Positions 7,831 to 17,829 of a stretch of DNA of 64,000 nt are shown here, piece by piece. Each line of letters starts with the position of its first letter. Position 1 is the stretch's first letter. This stretch comes from Roseomonas genomospecies 6 (GTDB taxonomy: Bacteria; Pseudomonadota; Alphaproteobacteria; Azospirillales; Azospirillaceae). Location: assembly GCF_008365375.1 (NCBI RefSeq), contig NZ_QOKW01000017.1, positions 62,001 through 126,000 on the forward strand, written 5' to 3'. A model generated the notes under the pieces. It saw only the letters and a program-made list of their open reading frames with translations, did not search any database and was not told where the DNA came from. Position numbers and translations under genes: made by a program.

Positions 7831-10035
7831 ATGGCCCACGGGATTGAAGAGGGCATAGCCGGGGGTATGGCGGCGGAGGAGGGGGGCGGGACCGGCCCGC
7901 TCCGGCGCGGCCTCGCCCCGCGCCTCATCGCCGCCGTGGCCGGGACAATGGCAGCGGAGCGGGAGCGTTGGGCGCTCTGGTTCCCGGTGGGGACCGGGGC
8001 GGGGGTGGCGCTCTATTTCGGTCTGCCGACGGAGCCGCCGGTCTGGCTGGGGCCGGGCGTCGTCGCGGGGGTTCTGGCGCCGCTGTGGCTGGCACGACGG
8101 AACCTGGCTCCGGTCGTCGCCCTGCTGGGGTTGTTGAGCGTGGCGCTGGGCTTCGCCGCCGCGCAGCTTCACACCATGGCGGCGGCGGCTCCGATGCTGA
8201 CGCGGGAACTCGGGCCGGTGGAACTGACCGGGCGGGTGCTGGCGGTCGAGCGGCAGCCCACGGGCGCGCGGTTGATGATCGGGGAACTGGCGGTGGATCG
8301 CCTGCCGCCGGAGGGGACACCGGCGCGGGCGCGGCTGCATCTGCCGGCGAAGGTGACGCCGCCCGAGGCCGGGACGGTGGTCCGGCTGCGCGCCATGCTC
8401 CACCCTCCGGCCGCCCCGGCGGAGCCGGGCGCTTTCGACCTGCAGCGGCGCGCCTATTTCGAAGGGTTCGGCGCGGTCGGCTTCGTCATCGGCGCTCCCG
8501 CCGCGCAGGAGGCGCCGCCCCCCGGCGGCTGGCGCCGCGTGACGGTGGCCTTCGAGCAGGCCCGCGCCGCCATCGCGGAACGGGTGCGCGCCGCCGTGGC
8601 CGATCCGGTGGTGGCCAGCGTCACCGCCGCCTTGCTGAACGGCGAGGCGGCAGCCATTCCGGAGCCGATGATGGACGCCTTCCGCGACAGCGGTCTGGCG
8701 CATCTCCTGTCCATTTCCGGCCTGCATGTGGGAATCGCCGCGGGGATCGTCTTCTGGGTGGTGCGGGCGCTTCTGGCGCTCAGCCCCTGGATGGCGCTGC
8801 GCTGGCCGATCAAGAAGATCGCGGCGCTGTGCGGCATCCTGTCCGCCATCCTCTACACGCTGCTGGTGGGGGCTCCGCTGCCGACGCTGCGGTCGGTTCT
8901 GATGACCGGGCTGGTGATGGGAGCGGTGATCGCCGACCGGTCCCCGATCAGCATGCGTCTGGTCGCCTTCGCGGGGATCGTCACCGTCCTCTACGACCCG
9001 GAAGGAATGCTGGGACCGAGTTTTCAAATGTCCTTCGCCGCGGTGGTCGCCCTTATCGCGGCCTTCGAGCTGGCAACCCCCTGGGCGGTGCGCCAGCGCC
9101 GGGAACTGGGCTGGTTCGGCAGGGGCGCCATGACGCTGGGCGGCATCGCCTTTTCCAGCGTCGTGGCGACGGTCGCGACGACGCCCTATGGGCTCTATCA
9201 TTTTCAGCAGGTGGCCTTCTACGGCGTGCTGTCCAACATGGTGGCGATCCCCGTCACGTCGGTCTGGATCATGCCCTGCAGCCTGATGTCCTATCTGCTG
9301 CTGCCGTTCGGGCTGGAGGGGCCGGCGGTGGTGGCGATGGGCTGGGGTGTATGGCTGGTCGTCGAGACGGCGAAACTGACTGCGGCGCTTCCCGGCGCCA
9401 CGGCGATCCTGCCGGCCATGCCGGACGCGGCCATCGCGGCGGTCACGCTGGGCGGGTTGTGGCTGGCGATCTGGACGGGGCGCTGGCGCTGGCTGGGGCT
9501 GGCCGCGGTGACGGGCGGCCTGCTGGTTCCGGTCTTCGCCCAGCGGCCCGACATTCTGGTGTCGGAGGACGGCACGCTGATGGCCGTGCGCAGCGCGGAG
9601 GGCATTCTCAGCCTGTCCGCCGCCAGCGAGGGGCGGGTCGCCGACACCTGGAGGCGTCGCGACGGGATGGAGCGTCCAGGGAATGGGGCGGGGCAGGACG
9701 TCTGGCCCCTCGCCGGGGTGAGCCTTGACGGGCGGCTGCGCTGCGACGCGCTGGGATGCCTCTACCGGGTGCAGGGCAGGACCGTCGCCTTGCTGCGCCT
9801 GCCGGATGCCTTGCCGGAGGATTGCGCCGTGGCCGATGCGGTGGTGACCGCGGCCCCGTCGCGCGGTTGCCGGGCGGCGCTGGTGATCGACCGCTGGCGC
9901 CTGCGTCGGGAGGGGGCGCAGGCGCTGTACCTGTCGGACCGGGGAATCAGGGTGGAGACCGTCCGTGCGCAGCGCGGCGACCGCCCCTGGACCATGGGGG
10001 GAGTTGTCGGGGACGGAAAGGCCGGGACGCGCTGA
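7831..10035 (+). CDS. comEC: ComEC/Rec2-family DNA uptake membrane protein
   Basis: A 734-residue polytopic membrane protein. An N-terminal DUF4131 region (residues about 45-200) is followed by the ComEC competence domain, recognisable by [16 protein letters not shown] and by the repeated hydrophobic spans through about residue 590. In naturally transformable bacteria ComEC is the inner-membrane channel for single-stranded DNA. The metallo-beta-lactamase domain present at the C-terminus of many ComEC proteins is not visible: the last 140 residues contain no HxHxDH motif. Such shorter forms are common in alphaproteobacteria. The ATG at 7831 is the first in the frame; a later start at [11 protein letters not shown] (7948) is possible. 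It converges on lexA. Confidence 0.88.
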   Translation: MAHGIEEGIAGGMAAEEGGGTGPLRRGLAPRLIAAVAGTMAAERERWALWFPVGTGAGVALYFGLPTEPPVWLGPGVVAGVLAPLWLARRNLAPVVALLGLLSVALGFAAAQLHTMAAAAPMLTRELGPVELTGRVLAVERQPTGARLMIGELAVDRLPPEGTPARARLHLPAKVTPPEAGTVVRLRAMLHPPAAPAEPGAFDLQRRAYFEGFGAVGFVIGAPAAQEAPPPGGWRRVTVAFEQARAAIAERVRAAVADPVVASVTAALLNGEAAAIPEPMMDAFRDSGLAHLLSISGLHVGIAAGIVFWVVRALLALSPWMALRWPIKKIAALCGILSAILYTLLVGAPLPTLRSVLMTGLVMGAVIADRSPISMRLVAFAGIVTVLYDPEGMLGPSFQMSFAAVVALIAAFELATPWAVRQRRELGWFGRGAMTLGGIAFSSVVATVATTPYGLYHFQQVAFYGVLSNMVAIPVTSVWIMPCSLMSYLLLPFGLEGPAVVAMGWGVWLVVETAKLTAALPGATAILPAMPDAAIAAVTLGGLWLAIWTGRWRWLGLAAVTGGLLVPVFAQRPDILVSEDGTLMAVRSAEGILSLSAASEGRVADTWRRRDGMERPGNGAGQDVWPLAGVSLDGRLRCDALGCLYRVQGRTVALLRLPDALPEDCAVADAVVTAAPSRGCRAALVIDRWRLRREGAQALYLSDRGIRVETVRAQRGDRPWTMGGVVGDGKAGTR

Positions 10036-10058
10036 ACCGCAACCCGGCGCGTCTCCGA

Positions 10059-10757
10059 TCAGTACTTCCGCACCAGCCCGACCAGACGGCCCTGCACCCG
10101 CACGCGGTCGGCGCCGAAGATGCGGGTCTCGTAGGCGGCGTTGGCGGGTTCGAGCGCCACGGTGTTGCCCTTGCGGCGCAGGCGCTTCAGCGTGACCTCC
10201 GCGTCGTCCACCAGGGCGACGACGATGGAACCGTTGTCTGCGGCGTCGCAGCGCTGGATGATCACCGTGTCGTGGTCGAGAATGCCGGCCTCCACCATGG
10301 AATCGCCAGCCACTTCCAGCGCGTAGTGGTCGCCCATGCCGAGCATGGTCGCCGGGATGTCCACGAAGGCGGAGCTGTCGCGCAGAGCCTCGATGGGCGT
10401 GCCGGCGGCGATGCGGCCGTAGAGCGGAAGCTGAACCGTTTCCGAGGCCGGGTTCGCCTCCCGCCCCGCGAAGCTGAAGTCGCCTTTGATGACGTTGGGC
10501 TGGAACTTGGCGCGCGGCGGGCGGGCGCGGGCCGTCTCCAACCCTTCCGGCAGGCGCAGCACCTCCAGCGCGCGGGCGCGGTGGGGCAGGCGGCGGATGA
10601 AGCCGCGCTCCTCCAGCCCGGTGATGAGACGGTGGATGCCCGACTTGGACTTGAGGTTGAGAGCGTCCTTCATCTCGTCGAAGGAGGGGGACACACCGCC
10701 CTGTCCGAGCCGCTCGTGAATGAAAAGCAGCAGTTCATGCTGCTTGCGCGTGAGCAT
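10059..10757 (-). CDS. lexA: LexA, SOS repressor
   Basis: A 232-residue LexA. The N-terminal winged helix ([16 protein letters not shown] ... [32 protein letters not shown]) binds SOS operators. The C-terminal S24 self-cleavage domain shows the Ala118-Gly119 scissile bond (GRIAAGTPI), catalytic Ser153 (GDSMVEAG) and Lys191 (EVTLKRL). The start is the ATG at 10755-10757, giving [10 protein letters not shown]; an upstream extension in frame has no family match. A consensus alphaproteobacterial SOS box lies 59 bases upstream, so the gene is very likely autoregulated. It follows moeA in the order conserved across alphaproteobacteria. Confidence 0.97.
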   Translation of the reverse strand: MLTRKQHELLLFIHERLGQGGVSPSFDEMKDALNLKSKSGIHRLITGLEERGFIRRLPHRARALEVLRLPEGLETARARPPRAKFQPNVIKGDFSFAGREANPASETVQLPLYGRIAAGTPIEALRDSSAFVDIPATMLGMGDHYALEVAGDSMVEAGILDHDTVIIQRCDAADNGSIVVALVDDAEVTLKRLRRKGNTVALEPANAAYETRIFGADRVRVQGRLVGLVRKY

Positions 10758-10815
10758 TCGTGCCTCCCGACCGGTTCCGCACTGGATATGGAACAAAAGC
10801 AAAACGTTGCTTTAT

Positions 10816-10830
10816 GTTCTAGTTTGGTTC
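10816..10830. promoter_or_regulatory. LexA operator (SOS box)
   Basis: GTTC-TAGTTTG-GTTC is an exact match to the alphaproteobacterial LexA consensus GTTC-N7-GTTC, on the plus strand 59 bases before the lexA start. A weaker second site, GTTT-N7-GTTC when read on the minus strand, lies at 10791-10805 closer to the gene. The two together suggest tight autorepression. Confidence 0.85.
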
Positions 10831-10913
10831 CTGAGGATCGTCAAGCCCTACGGACGAAATCAATCGCAAATCCGCGGACAGCACTCCCAAAGGATTTGCA
10901 GAGACGGAAGGGA

Positions 10914-12131
10914 CTACGAAGAAAGAACGCCACCGTTCAGCGGGATCACCGTCACGCGGTCTCCGGCGGCGGCGGCGGGGGCTTGCGGCTCCCGGACGAT
11001 CAATCCGTCGGCGCGGGCCAGCCGGGACATCATCGCGCTGTCCTGGCGGGGGAACGGGGTGGCGACCGGCAGGCCATCGGCACCGGGCGCCAGCGCGGCC
11101 CGCAGGAAATCGGCGCGGTCGTCGTTGGCCCTCAGCGGTGCGCCGAGCCGGGCCGTCACCGTGCCGCTCTCGGCGGGAAGGCCCTGGAGGCGGCGCAGGA
11201 GCGGCACCAGGAACAGGACGGCGGTCACGCCGGTGGACACGGGGTTGCCCGGCAGGCCGAGCAGCGGCACGCCGCCCGCCTTGCCGAAGATCAAAGGCTT
11301 TCCGGGCTTCATGGCGACGCGGTAGAAATCCAGCGACAGCCCGCCCAGCACGTCGCGCACATGGTCGTGTTCGCCTTGCGAGGCCCCACCGGTGGTCACC
11401 AGCAGGTCGCAACCCGCCGCCCCGGCGGCCATGGCGGCGAGATGCTCCGGATCGTCCTTCGCCACGCCCAGATTGTGCGCGATGCCCCCCTGGCTGGCGA
11501 CCAGGGCGCAGAGGCCGAGCGCGTTGGAACTGACGATCTGGCTCGGCCCAAGGGGATCGCCGGGCAGCGCGATCTCGTCCCCGGTGGCGAGAACGGCGAT
11601 CCGCGGGCGGCGGTGGACGCGCAGCCAGGGCAGGTTGGCGCAGGCGGCCAGGGCCACGTCGCGCGCGGTGAGCAGCCGCCCCTTGGGCAGAAGCTCGTCC
11701 CCGGCGGTGAAGTCCAGCCCGGCGGGGCGGACGAAGCGGCCCGCCGGAACGGCGCGTCCGACGCGAACGCGGTCCCCGGCGTTCTCGCAATCCTCCTGCA
11801 TCACCACGGCGTCGGCCCCGGCGGGCAGGGGCGCGCCGGTGAAGATGCGCACGGATTCGCCCGTGCCGACCGTTCCGGCGAAGGCGTGGCCGGCGGCGGA
11901 CTCGCCGATGCGGCGCAAGGTGATGGGCGCGTCCGCCGACGCCTGAGCGACGTCGGCGGCGCGGACGGCCCAGCCGTCCATGGCGGCGGCGGCGAAGGGC
12001 GGCTGGGTCAGGCGGGCGACGGCGGGCTCCGCCAGAACGCGGCCCAGCGCGTCGGGCAGCGGCACCGTCTCCGCCGGCAGGGCGATGAAGGCGGCGAGGA
12101 TGCGGGCGCGGGCGTCCTCGACCGAAATCAT
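10914..12131 (-). CDS. moeA: Molybdopterin molybdenumtransferase MoeA
   Basis: A 405-residue MoeA, which inserts molybdate into adenylylated molybdopterin to form the molybdenum cofactor. Recognisable parts are the N-terminal VEDARARILAAF, the AMDGWAVRAADV loop, ILAV-type IAVLATGDEI, the VTTGGASQGEHDHVRDVL nucleotide loop and MKPGKPLIFG...GLPGNPVS. The ATG overlaps the moaC stop by one base (TGATG), so the two genes are coupled. The frame stays open upstream through moaC but that part is a shadow of moaC. Confidence 0.95.
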   Translation of the reverse strand: MISVEDARARILAAFIALPAETVPLPDALGRVLAEPAVARLTQPPFAAAAMDGWAVRAADVAQASADAPITLRRIGESAAGHAFAGTVGTGESVRIFTGAPLPAGADAVVMQEDCENAGDRVRVGRAVPAGRFVRPAGLDFTAGDELLPKGRLLTARDVALAACANLPWLRVHRRPRIAVLATGDEIALPGDPLGPSQIVSSNALGLCALVASQGGIAHNLGVAKDDPEHLAAMAAGAAGCDLLVTTGGASQGEHDHVRDVLGGLSLDFYRVAMKPGKPLIFGKAGGVPLLGLPGNPVSTGVTAVLFLVPLLRRLQGLPAESGTVTARLGAPLRANDDRADFLRAALAPGADGLPVATPFPRQDSAMMSRLARADGLIVREPQAPAAAAGDRVTVIPLNGGVLSS

Positions 12132-12622
12132 CACGCGCTCCCCCACTCGCCGCTCTTGCCGCCGGCCTTGTGGAGCAGCTTGACCTCGGTGATGGTCATG
12201 CCGCGGTCGACGGCCTTGCACATGTCGTAGACGGTCAAGGCGGCGACCGACACGGCGGTCAGCGCCTCCATCTCCACGCCGGTCTGGCCCTTCAGCTTGC
12301 AGGTGGCGGTGATGTCCACGGCGTTGCGGTCGGGGGCGCAGGTCAGGTCCACCTTGACCGAGGTCAGCATCAGCGGGTGGCAAAGCGGAATAAGGTCCGG
12401 GGTGCGCTTGGCCCCCATGATTCCGGCCAGCCGGGCCACCGACAGGACGTCGCCCTTCTTCACGCCGCCCTGCATGATGAGCGCCAGCGTCTCCGGCTGC
12501 ATGAGGACGGAGCCGCGGGCGGTCGCCGTGCGCTCCGTGTCCGCCTTGCCGGACACGTCCACCATCACCGCGCGGCCTTCGGCGTCGAAATGGGTGAAGC
12601 CGCTTTCGGGCCGGTCGGTCAT
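12131..12622 (-). CDS. moaC: Cyclic pyranopterin monophosphate synthase MoaC
   Basis: A 163-residue MoaC, which works with MoaA to convert GTP to cyclic pyranopterin monophosphate in molybdenum cofactor synthesis. Family blocks are [62 protein letters not shown] and KSGEWG. It overlaps the upstream GNAT gene by four bases (ATGA) and moeA by one, which places it in a tightly packed operon. Confidence 0.97.
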   Translation of the reverse strand: MTDRPESGFTHFDAEGRAVMVDVSGKADTERTATARGSVLMQPETLALIMQGGVKKGDVLSVARLAGIMGAKRTPDLIPLCHPLMLTSVKVDLTCAPDRNAVDITATCKLKGQTGVEMEALTAVSVAALTVYDMCKAVDRGMTITEVKLLHKAGGKSGEWGSA

Positions 12623-13080
12623 AGGGGTTTCTCCATGAACAGGCTCAGCGGGTCCGGGCCGTAGGGGCCGAACGGGCCTCGGTCGGTGAAGCCCTGCTTG
12701 CGGTAGAGCGCGATGGCTTCCTCCTGGTAAACGCCGGTTTCCAGCCGCAGAAGCAACAGTCCCGCGGCGCGGGCCTCCTCCTCGATGCGCTCCAGCAGGC
12801 GGCGCCCGATCTGGCCGCCGCGCGCGGTCGGCTGGACGAACATCCGCTTGACCTCGCCATAGCCGCCCTCGGCGTCGATGCGGACGGCCCCGCAGCCGAC
12901 CACGGTGCCGGACCGCCGCGCGACCAAGAAACGGATGTCCGGCTTCGCCAGCGATTGCAGGTCCAACAGATGGTTGCTCTCCGCCGGGTAGAGGTCGCCC
13001 AGATAGCGGTCCAGCTCTTCGATCAGGCGGACCACCTCATCCTGGAGCGGCGTTTCGCAGGCAATGGTCACGTTCGGCAC
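12619..13080 (-). CDS. GNAT-family N-acetyltransferase
   Basis: A 153-residue acetyltransferase with a complete GNAT fold: the acetyl-CoA pyrophosphate loop is [24 protein letters not shown], preceded by [19 protein letters not shown] and followed by [21 protein letters not shown]. The substrate cannot be told from the sequence. It starts with GTG 13078-13080, sits 39 bases after trpC, and its TGA overlaps the moaC ATG, so it is probably co-transcribed with trp and moa genes. The short AT-rich gap before it may hold a promoter. Confidence 0.88.
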   Translation of the reverse strand: MPNVTIACETPLQDEVVRLIEELDRYLGDLYPAESNHLLDLQSLAKPDIRFLVARRSGTVVGCGAVRIDAEGGYGEVKRMFVQPTARGGQIGRRLLERIEEEARAAGLLLLRLETGVYQEEAIALYRKQGFTDRGPFGPYGPDPLSLFMEKPL

Positions 13081-13119
13081 GGCGTCGCTCCTCCCCTATG
13101 CTTTTATGTTTGATGTTTC

Positions 13120-13920
13120 TTATGATTGGTTTCGGGCGAGCAGGGCGCGGGTGGCCGCGGCCACATCCTCGTGCCGCATCAGCGATTCGCCGACCAGGAA
13201 GCAGCGCGCCCCGACCGCCGCCATGCGCGACAGGTCCGCCGGGCTGTAGAGGCCGCTCTCGGCGACCAGCATCCGGTCGGCGGGGACATGGGCCGCCAGT
13301 TCCTCCGTCGTGGCGATGTCCACCGCCAGGGTCTTGAGGTTCCGGTTGTTGACGCCGAGGAGTGGAGTCTTCAGCGCCAGCGCGCGGTCCAGCTCTTCCC
13401 GGTTGTGCACCTCGACCAGAACGTCCAGGCCCCAGGCGATGGCGGCCTCCTCGATCTCCGCGGCCTGCGCGTCGCTCAGCGCGGCCATGATGATGAGGAT
13501 GCAGTCGGCGCCCAGCGCGCGGGATTCGGCGATCTGGTAGGGATCGACCATGAAATCCTTGCGCAGCACCGGCAGATCCACCGCGGCGCGGGCGGCCAGC
13601 AGGTAATCGTCGCAGCCCTGGAAGTAGGGCTCGTCCGTCAGCACCGACAGGCAGGTGGCGCCGCCCTCGCGGTAGGCGCGGGCCAGGGCCGGCGGGTTGA
13701 AGTCCGGACGGATCAGGCCCTTTGACGGGCTGGCCTTCTTGATCTCGGCGATCAGGCCGTAGCGGCCCTCGTCCACCGTGCGGCGCAGGGCGCGGATGAA
13801 GCCGCGCGCCGGATCGGCGGCGCGGGCGGCGTCCTCCACCGCGGACAGCGGGCGGGCGGACTTGCGGGCTTGGACGAGCGCGCGCTTGTCGTCGCAGATG
13901 CGGGTCAGGACGTCGCTCAT
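13120..13920 (-). CDS. trpC: Indole-3-glycerol phosphate synthase TrpC
   Basis: A 266-residue TIM-barrel enzyme that closes the indole ring from CdRP in tryptophan synthesis. The active-site strand [20 protein letters not shown], the [21 protein letters not shown] stretch, GVNNRNLKT and [10 protein letters not shown] are all present. It is monofunctional; no TrpF domain follows. The ATG at 13918-13920 overlaps the trpD stop by four bases. Confidence 0.97.
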   Translation of the reverse strand: MSDVLTRICDDKRALVQARKSARPLSAVEDAARAADPARGFIRALRRTVDEGRYGLIAEIKKASPSKGLIRPDFNPPALARAYREGGATCLSVLTDEPYFQGCDDYLLAARAAVDLPVLRKDFMVDPYQIAESRALGADCILIIMAALSDAQAAEIEEAAIAWGLDVLVEVHNREELDRALALKTPLLGVNNRNLKTLAVDIATTEELAAHVPADRMLVAESGLYSPADLSRMAAVGARCFLVGESLMRHEDVAAATRALLARNQS

Positions 13921-14990
13921 GGCGCGGCAACCGGTTCGTTGGTGGCAGACGAATTGGTGATGGAAACGAGGCGCTGGAGCACGGCGCGGGCGGCACCGCT
14001 GTCGATGGCGCGGCGGGCCTGCTCCACGCCCTCCTTCAGGTCGCCGGCCTTGCCCGCGACGTGCAGGGCGGCGGCGGCGTTCAGCAGAACGATGTCGCGG
14101 TAGGCGCCCTGCGCCCCGTCGAACAGCGCGCGGATGGCCTCCGCGTTCATATGGGCGTCGCCGCCCTTCAGATGCTCGGGCCGGGCGCGGAAGATGCCGG
14201 CCTGTTCCGGCTCGATCTCGAACACGGTGACCTCGCCGTCCTTCAATTGGGCGACGGTGGTCGGACCGGTGGTGGTGATCTCGTCCAGCCCGTCGGAGCC
14301 GTGGACGATCCAGGCGGCCTCCGACCCCAGCCGTTTCAGCACATGGGCCAGCGGCTCCACCCACTGCCGGGCGTAGACGCCCAGAAGCTGGCGCTTGGCG
14401 CTGGCCGGGTTGGACAGCGGACCCAGAAGGTTGAAGATGGTGCGGGTGCCAAGCTCCACGCGGGTTGGGCCGACGTTGCGCATGGCCAGATGGTGGCGCG
14501 GCGCCATCAGGAAACCGATGCGCGCGTCCCACAGCGCCTTGCGCACCAGCCCCATGTCGCAGTCGAGATTGACGCCCAGCGCCCCCAGCACGTCGGCGGC
14601 GCCGGACTTGGACGACATGGCGCGGTTGCCGTGCTTGGCGACCGGAACGCCGCAGGCCGCGATGACGACCGCGGCGGCGGTGGAGATGTTGTAGGTGCCC
14701 GACCCGTCGCCGCCGGTGCCGCAGGTGTCGATGGTGCCGTCGGGCGCCTCCACCGGGATCGCCTTGGCGCGCATGACGCGGGCGGCGCCGGTGATCTCGT
14801 CCACCGTCTCGCCGCGCACGCGCAGCGCCATCAGGAACCCACCCATCTGCGACGGCGTGGCGTTGCCCGACATGATGATGTCGAAGGCCAGCGAGGCCTC
14901 CGCTTCGGTCAGGGCGTTGCCGGCGGCGACCTTGGCGAGGATGGCCTTCATGTCGGTCAGATCGCCGTGCGGCGCGGCGGGCGTGCTCAT
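13917..14990 (-). CDS. trpD: Anthranilate phosphoribosyltransferase TrpD
   Basis: A 357-residue TrpD that joins anthranilate to PRPP. The PRPP-binding [18 protein letters not shown] motif, [21 protein letters not shown], and the anthranilate-binding [25 protein letters not shown] are present. I used the ATG at 14988-14990, which overlaps the trpG stop (ATGA). A second in-frame ATG 14 codons later (MKAILAKV) is closer to some homologues. Confidence 0.96.
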   Translation of the reverse strand: MSTPAAPHGDLTDMKAILAKVAAGNALTEAEASLAFDIIMSGNATPSQMGGFLMALRVRGETVDEITGAARVMRAKAIPVEAPDGTIDTCGTGGDGSGTYNISTAAAVVIAACGVPVAKHGNRAMSSKSGAADVLGALGVNLDCDMGLVRKALWDARIGFLMAPRHHLAMRNVGPTRVELGTRTIFNLLGPLSNPASAKRQLLGVYARQWVEPLAHVLKRLGSEAAWIVHGSDGLDEITTTGPTTVAQLKDGEVTVFEIEPEQAGIFRARPEHLKGGDAHMNAEAIRALFDGAQGAYRDIVLLNAAAALHVAGKAGDLKEGVEQARRAIDSGAARAVLQRLVSITNSSATNEPVAAP

Positions 14991-15577
14991 GCGGCGGTCT
15001 CCAGCCGGCGGGTGGTGTTCAGGAAATTCTCCAGGATCTTGTGCCCGTGCTCGCTCTCGATGCTTTCGGGGTGGAACTGCACGCCGTGGATCGGCAGCTC
15101 GCGGTGGGACAGCGCCATGATCAGGCCGTCCTCCGTCTCGCCGGTCACCTCCAGGCAGGCGGGCAGGGTGGAGCGCTCGACGATCAGCGAGTGGTAGCGG
15201 GTGGCCCGGAACGGGGAGGGCAGTCCCTTCAGGACGCCGCGCCCCTCGTGGAACATGCGGTCCACCTTGCCGTGCATCGGCACCGGGGCGCGCAGCACCG
15301 TGCCGCCGAAGGCCTGCCCGATGGCCTGATGGCCCAGGCACACGCCCATCAGCGGAACGCCGGCCGCCGCCGCGGCGTCGATCAGCGGCAGGCAGATGCC
15401 CGCCTTGTCCGGGTCGCAGGGGCCGGGCGACAGGACGATGCCGTCGGGGCGGAGCGCCATGGCCTTCTCCACCGTCAGGCTGTCGTTGCGGCGGACGTCC
15501 AGTTCGGCGCCCAGTTCGCCCAGGTAATGGACGAGGTTGTAGGTGAAGCTGTCGTAGTTATCGATGAGCAGCAGCAT
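14987..15577 (-). CDS. trpG: Anthranilate synthase glutamine amidotransferase subunit TrpG
   Basis: A 196-residue class I glutamine amidotransferase that supplies ammonia to TrpE. It begins [21 protein letters not shown] and carries the nucleophile Cys in [15 protein letters not shown] and the His-Glu pair in [10 protein letters not shown]. The ATG at 15575-15577 gives the standard start; another ATG five codons upstream is possible. trpG-trpD-trpC overlap by ATGA junctions. trpE lies 4 kb away on the same strand. Confidence 0.96.
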   Translation of the reverse strand: MLLLIDNYDSFTYNLVHYLGELGAELDVRRNDSLTVEKAMALRPDGIVLSPGPCDPDKAGICLPLIDAAAAAGVPLMGVCLGHQAIGQAFGGTVLRAPVPMHGKVDRMFHEGRGVLKGLPSPFRATRYHSLIVERSTLPACLEVTGETEDGLIMALSHRELPIHGVQFHPESIESEHGHKILENFLNTTRRLETAA

Positions 15578-15729
15578 GGGGCGCCCCAGCATCCTTCCGG
15601 CCTGTCGTTTCCGGTCTGTCGCCCGGAATACCGTTCCGGCCTTGTTCCAAGGCGGGTACCCTAGCCGTTGAAGCGGTGGATTTCCAGCCCGTCCGAACCC
15701 CGAATCGGCAGACGGTCGGCGGCAGACGG

Positions 15730-16194
15730 TCAGCGGCAGAGGAACTGGGGCGCCGCCGCGGGCTTCTCCAGAATCATTCCCCGCGCGTCGGTCTCCTCGG
15801 TGATCTGGCAGCGCCGCACGGTGCGCGGCAGGTCGATCGCCAGCGTGGCCTCGGTCCCGGCGTAGCGGCAGACCAGAAAGACGTTGCTTCGCCGCGCGGC
15901 GGGAAAGTCCCATTGCCGGGTTTCCGACCGCCCCCGGCGGAGGCTGCGGTCCGGCTCCAGCGCCGCCGGGCCGGGGGAGGCCATCCGCTCCGCCCGGTCG
16001 CCCTCCGCCAGAGTGACGCCGCTGAACGCGTGCTGGTCCTTCGCCGGATAGGGCGACCAGCCGCCGGGCGCCTCCGGCTGGGCCTGGACGGTCAGGCTGG
16101 GCGGACAGCGGACCTCGTTGGCGAGGGCCGGGCCGGCGTGGAGGAAGGCCGCTGCGGCGGCGAGAAGCGGCAGGGTGGCGAGGGTGCGGAGCAT
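15730..16194 (-). CDS. Exported STY0301-like protein
   Basis: A 154-residue protein with a clear signal peptide ([18 protein letters not shown], cleavage after about residue 25). The mature part opens with the CPPSL motif and has GGWSPYP..., a central RQWDF strand, and [15 protein letters not shown] near the end. This pattern, including the paired cysteines, resembles the STY0301 family of small periplasmic proteins of unknown function, from memory of the family. It lies between trpG and the divergent deacetylase gene and is not part of the usual trp gene order. Confidence 0.6.
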   Translation of the reverse strand: MLRTLATLPLLAAAAAFLHAGPALANEVRCPPSLTVQAQPEAPGGWSPYPAKDQHAFSGVTLAEGDRAERMASPGPAALEPDRSLRRGRSETRQWDFPAARRSNVFLVCRYAGTEATLAIDLPRTVRRCQITEETDARGMILEKPAAAPQFLCR

Positions 16195-16315
16195 GGCGGG
16201 TCACAGCATAGTCCCAGCCGGCGCACGCCTCCACCCCGCTCCGCTGTTGCAGGGACGGGGCCGGGGTGCCACCCTGCGCGCAAACCGGAAGAAACAGGGT
16301 TCGAGATTCCTCCCC

Positions 16316-17521
16316 ATGGCCAAAAAATCGCCGCGCAAGCCCCAGAAGGCGGCGGCACGGAAGCCATCGCAAAAGCCATCCCCATCCACGCCCGGCCGGG
16401 CGACGCAGGGGCGCGCCGTCAACCCGATCCTGCTGGCGCTGGCGGGCGTCATGGCCGTCTTCGTCGTGGCGCTCGGCGCGCGCTTCATCATCGGGCGCGA
16501 CGCGCCTGAGGAGTTCGCCGCCGTGGAACGGGAAGCGCCGGTCATCGCCCCCGCCGTTTCGCCGGTCAAGCCGCCCCTTCCCAAGGCTGCGGAGCCTGCG
16601 CCGGAACCCCCGGCGCGCGAGGCCGAACCCGCTCCCGCGCCCGTTCCCGCGCCGACTCCGACTCCGCAGGTGACGGAGGCTCCGGCGCCCGTTCCGGTTC
16701 CGGCGCCGCCTCCGCCACCGGCCCTGACGCCGAAGCCGGTCGTGGCGATGCTTCCTCCGCCCGTCGCTCCGCTGGAGCCGCCGAAGGCAGCGCCGGGATC
16801 GCCGCTGTGGAAGAAGAACGCGCTGCCCTTCCGCGCCCCGCCGGGCAAGCCCGCCATCGCCATCGTCATCGACGACATGGGAGTGGACCGCAAGCGCTCG
16901 AACCGCACGGTGTCGCTGCCGGGACCGCTGACGCTGGCCTGGCTGCCCTACGCCCAGGAACTGCCGGCCCAGGCCCGCGCCGCCCGTGCCGCCGGGCACG
17001 AGCTGATGCTGCACCTTCCCATGGAGCCTACGGGCTCCGCCGATCCGGGACCGCAGGCGTTGCGCGTGTCTCTGGACCGGGGGGAAATCCTTCGCCGGAC
17101 CAAGTCGGCGCTGGACAGTTTCGACGGCTATGTCGGGGTGAACAATCACATGGGCAGCCGCTTCACCGCCGATCATGCGGCCATGGCGCCCGTTCTGGGT
17201 GAGATCGCGCGGCGCGGCCTGTTGTGGCTGGACAGCCGGACCACGGCGAAGAGCGCCGGCCTGACCATCGCGCGTGACCTCCAGATGCCCTATGCCGGGC
17301 GCGACATCTTCCTGGACAATGAGATGACCGTGAAGGCGGTGCGCGGCCAGCTCGCCAAGACGGAACAGGTGGCGCGCAGCCAGGGTTACGCCATCGCCAT
17401 CGGCCACCCGCACGATGCGACAATCGACGCACTGGCGTCCTGGTTGCCGGAGGTGCAGAAGCGTGGCTTCGTTCTGGTTCCGGTCAGCGCCGTCGTGCGC
17501 GCCCACCACACCGGCGGCTGA
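16316..17521 (+). CDS. Divergent polysaccharide deacetylase (YibQ/DUF610 family)
   Basis: A 401-residue membrane-anchored protein. A basic N-terminus is followed by one transmembrane helix (residues about 36-58), a proline/alanine-rich periplasmic linker (about 75-175) and a C-terminal NodB-like fold. That domain shows [37 protein letters not shown] and AIAIGHPH, which fit the DUF610 divergent deacetylases. The substrate is unknown; an envelope glycan is likely given the topology. The ATG at 16316 follows the only plausible region for a ribosome site; the frame is open further upstream without family match. Confidence 0.85.
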   Translation: MAKKSPRKPQKAAARKPSQKPSPSTPGRATQGRAVNPILLALAGVMAVFVVALGARFIIGRDAPEEFAAVEREAPVIAPAVSPVKPPLPKAAEPAPEPPAREAEPAPAPVPAPTPTPQVTEAPAPVPVPAPPPPPALTPKPVVAMLPPPVAPLEPPKAAPGSPLWKKNALPFRAPPGKPAIAIVIDDMGVDRKRSNRTVSLPGPLTLAWLPYAQELPAQARAARAAGHELMLHLPMEPTGSADPGPQALRVSLDRGEILRRTKSALDSFDGYVGVNNHMGSRFTADHAAMAPVLGEIARRGLLWLDSRTTAKSAGLTIARDLQMPYAGRDIFLDNEMTVKAVRGQLAKTEQVARSQGYAIAIGHPHDATIDALASWLPEVQKRGFVLVPVSAVVRAHHTGG

Positions 17522-17548
17522 CCGCCGGCCCTGTTCGAGGAGATGTCC

Positions 17549-17749
17549 ATGGCTGACACCTACAAGGTCGGCGGCATGACCTGCGGCGGCTGCGCCCGTT
17601 CCGTCACCAATGCCATCGCAAAGCTGGCGCCGGACGCCGCCGTGACGGTGGACCTCGCCGCCGGCACCGTGGCGGTGGAGGGGGCCGCCGAGGAGGCGGT
17701 GAAGAAGGCGGTGGAGGGCGCCGGATTCGATTTCGGCGGCCCGGCCTGA
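17549..17749 (+). CDS. Heavy-metal-associated (HMA) domain protein, CopZ-like
   Basis: A 66-residue single HMA domain with the metal-binding [11 protein letters not shown] motif near the N-terminus and the beta-alpha-beta-beta-alpha-beta pattern. Such proteins carry Cu(I) or a similar metal in the cytoplasm. The ATG at 17549 is placed well after GAGGAG (17536-17541); the ATG at 17543 would be too close to it. No copper ATPase is next to it. The last 15 bases, including the stop, are repeated just downstream (17752-17766). Confidence 0.85.
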   Translation: MADTYKVGGMTCGGCARSVTNAIAKLAPDAAVTVDLAAGTVAVEGAAEEAVKKAVEGAGFDFGGPA

Positions 17750-17829
17750 AGGGCGGCCCGGCCTGAGGGGGCGAGCCAGGGGGCGGTCGGGCCTGGACCG
17801 GACGGTTCACGCCCAACCGGTTGAAGAAC

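Noticed and set aside
9756-12230. Plus-strand frame opposite lexA and moeA
   Set aside because: Shadow of lexA and moeA; its His/Gly/Gln-rich sequence has no recognisable domain.
15578-15729. A trp leader peptide and attenuator before trpG
   Set aside because: I saw no short ORF with tandem Trp codons and no terminator/antiterminator pair in this gap.
17604-17816. Minus-strand frame opposite the HMA gene
   Set aside because: Arg/Pro-rich shadow of the HMA coding sequence.
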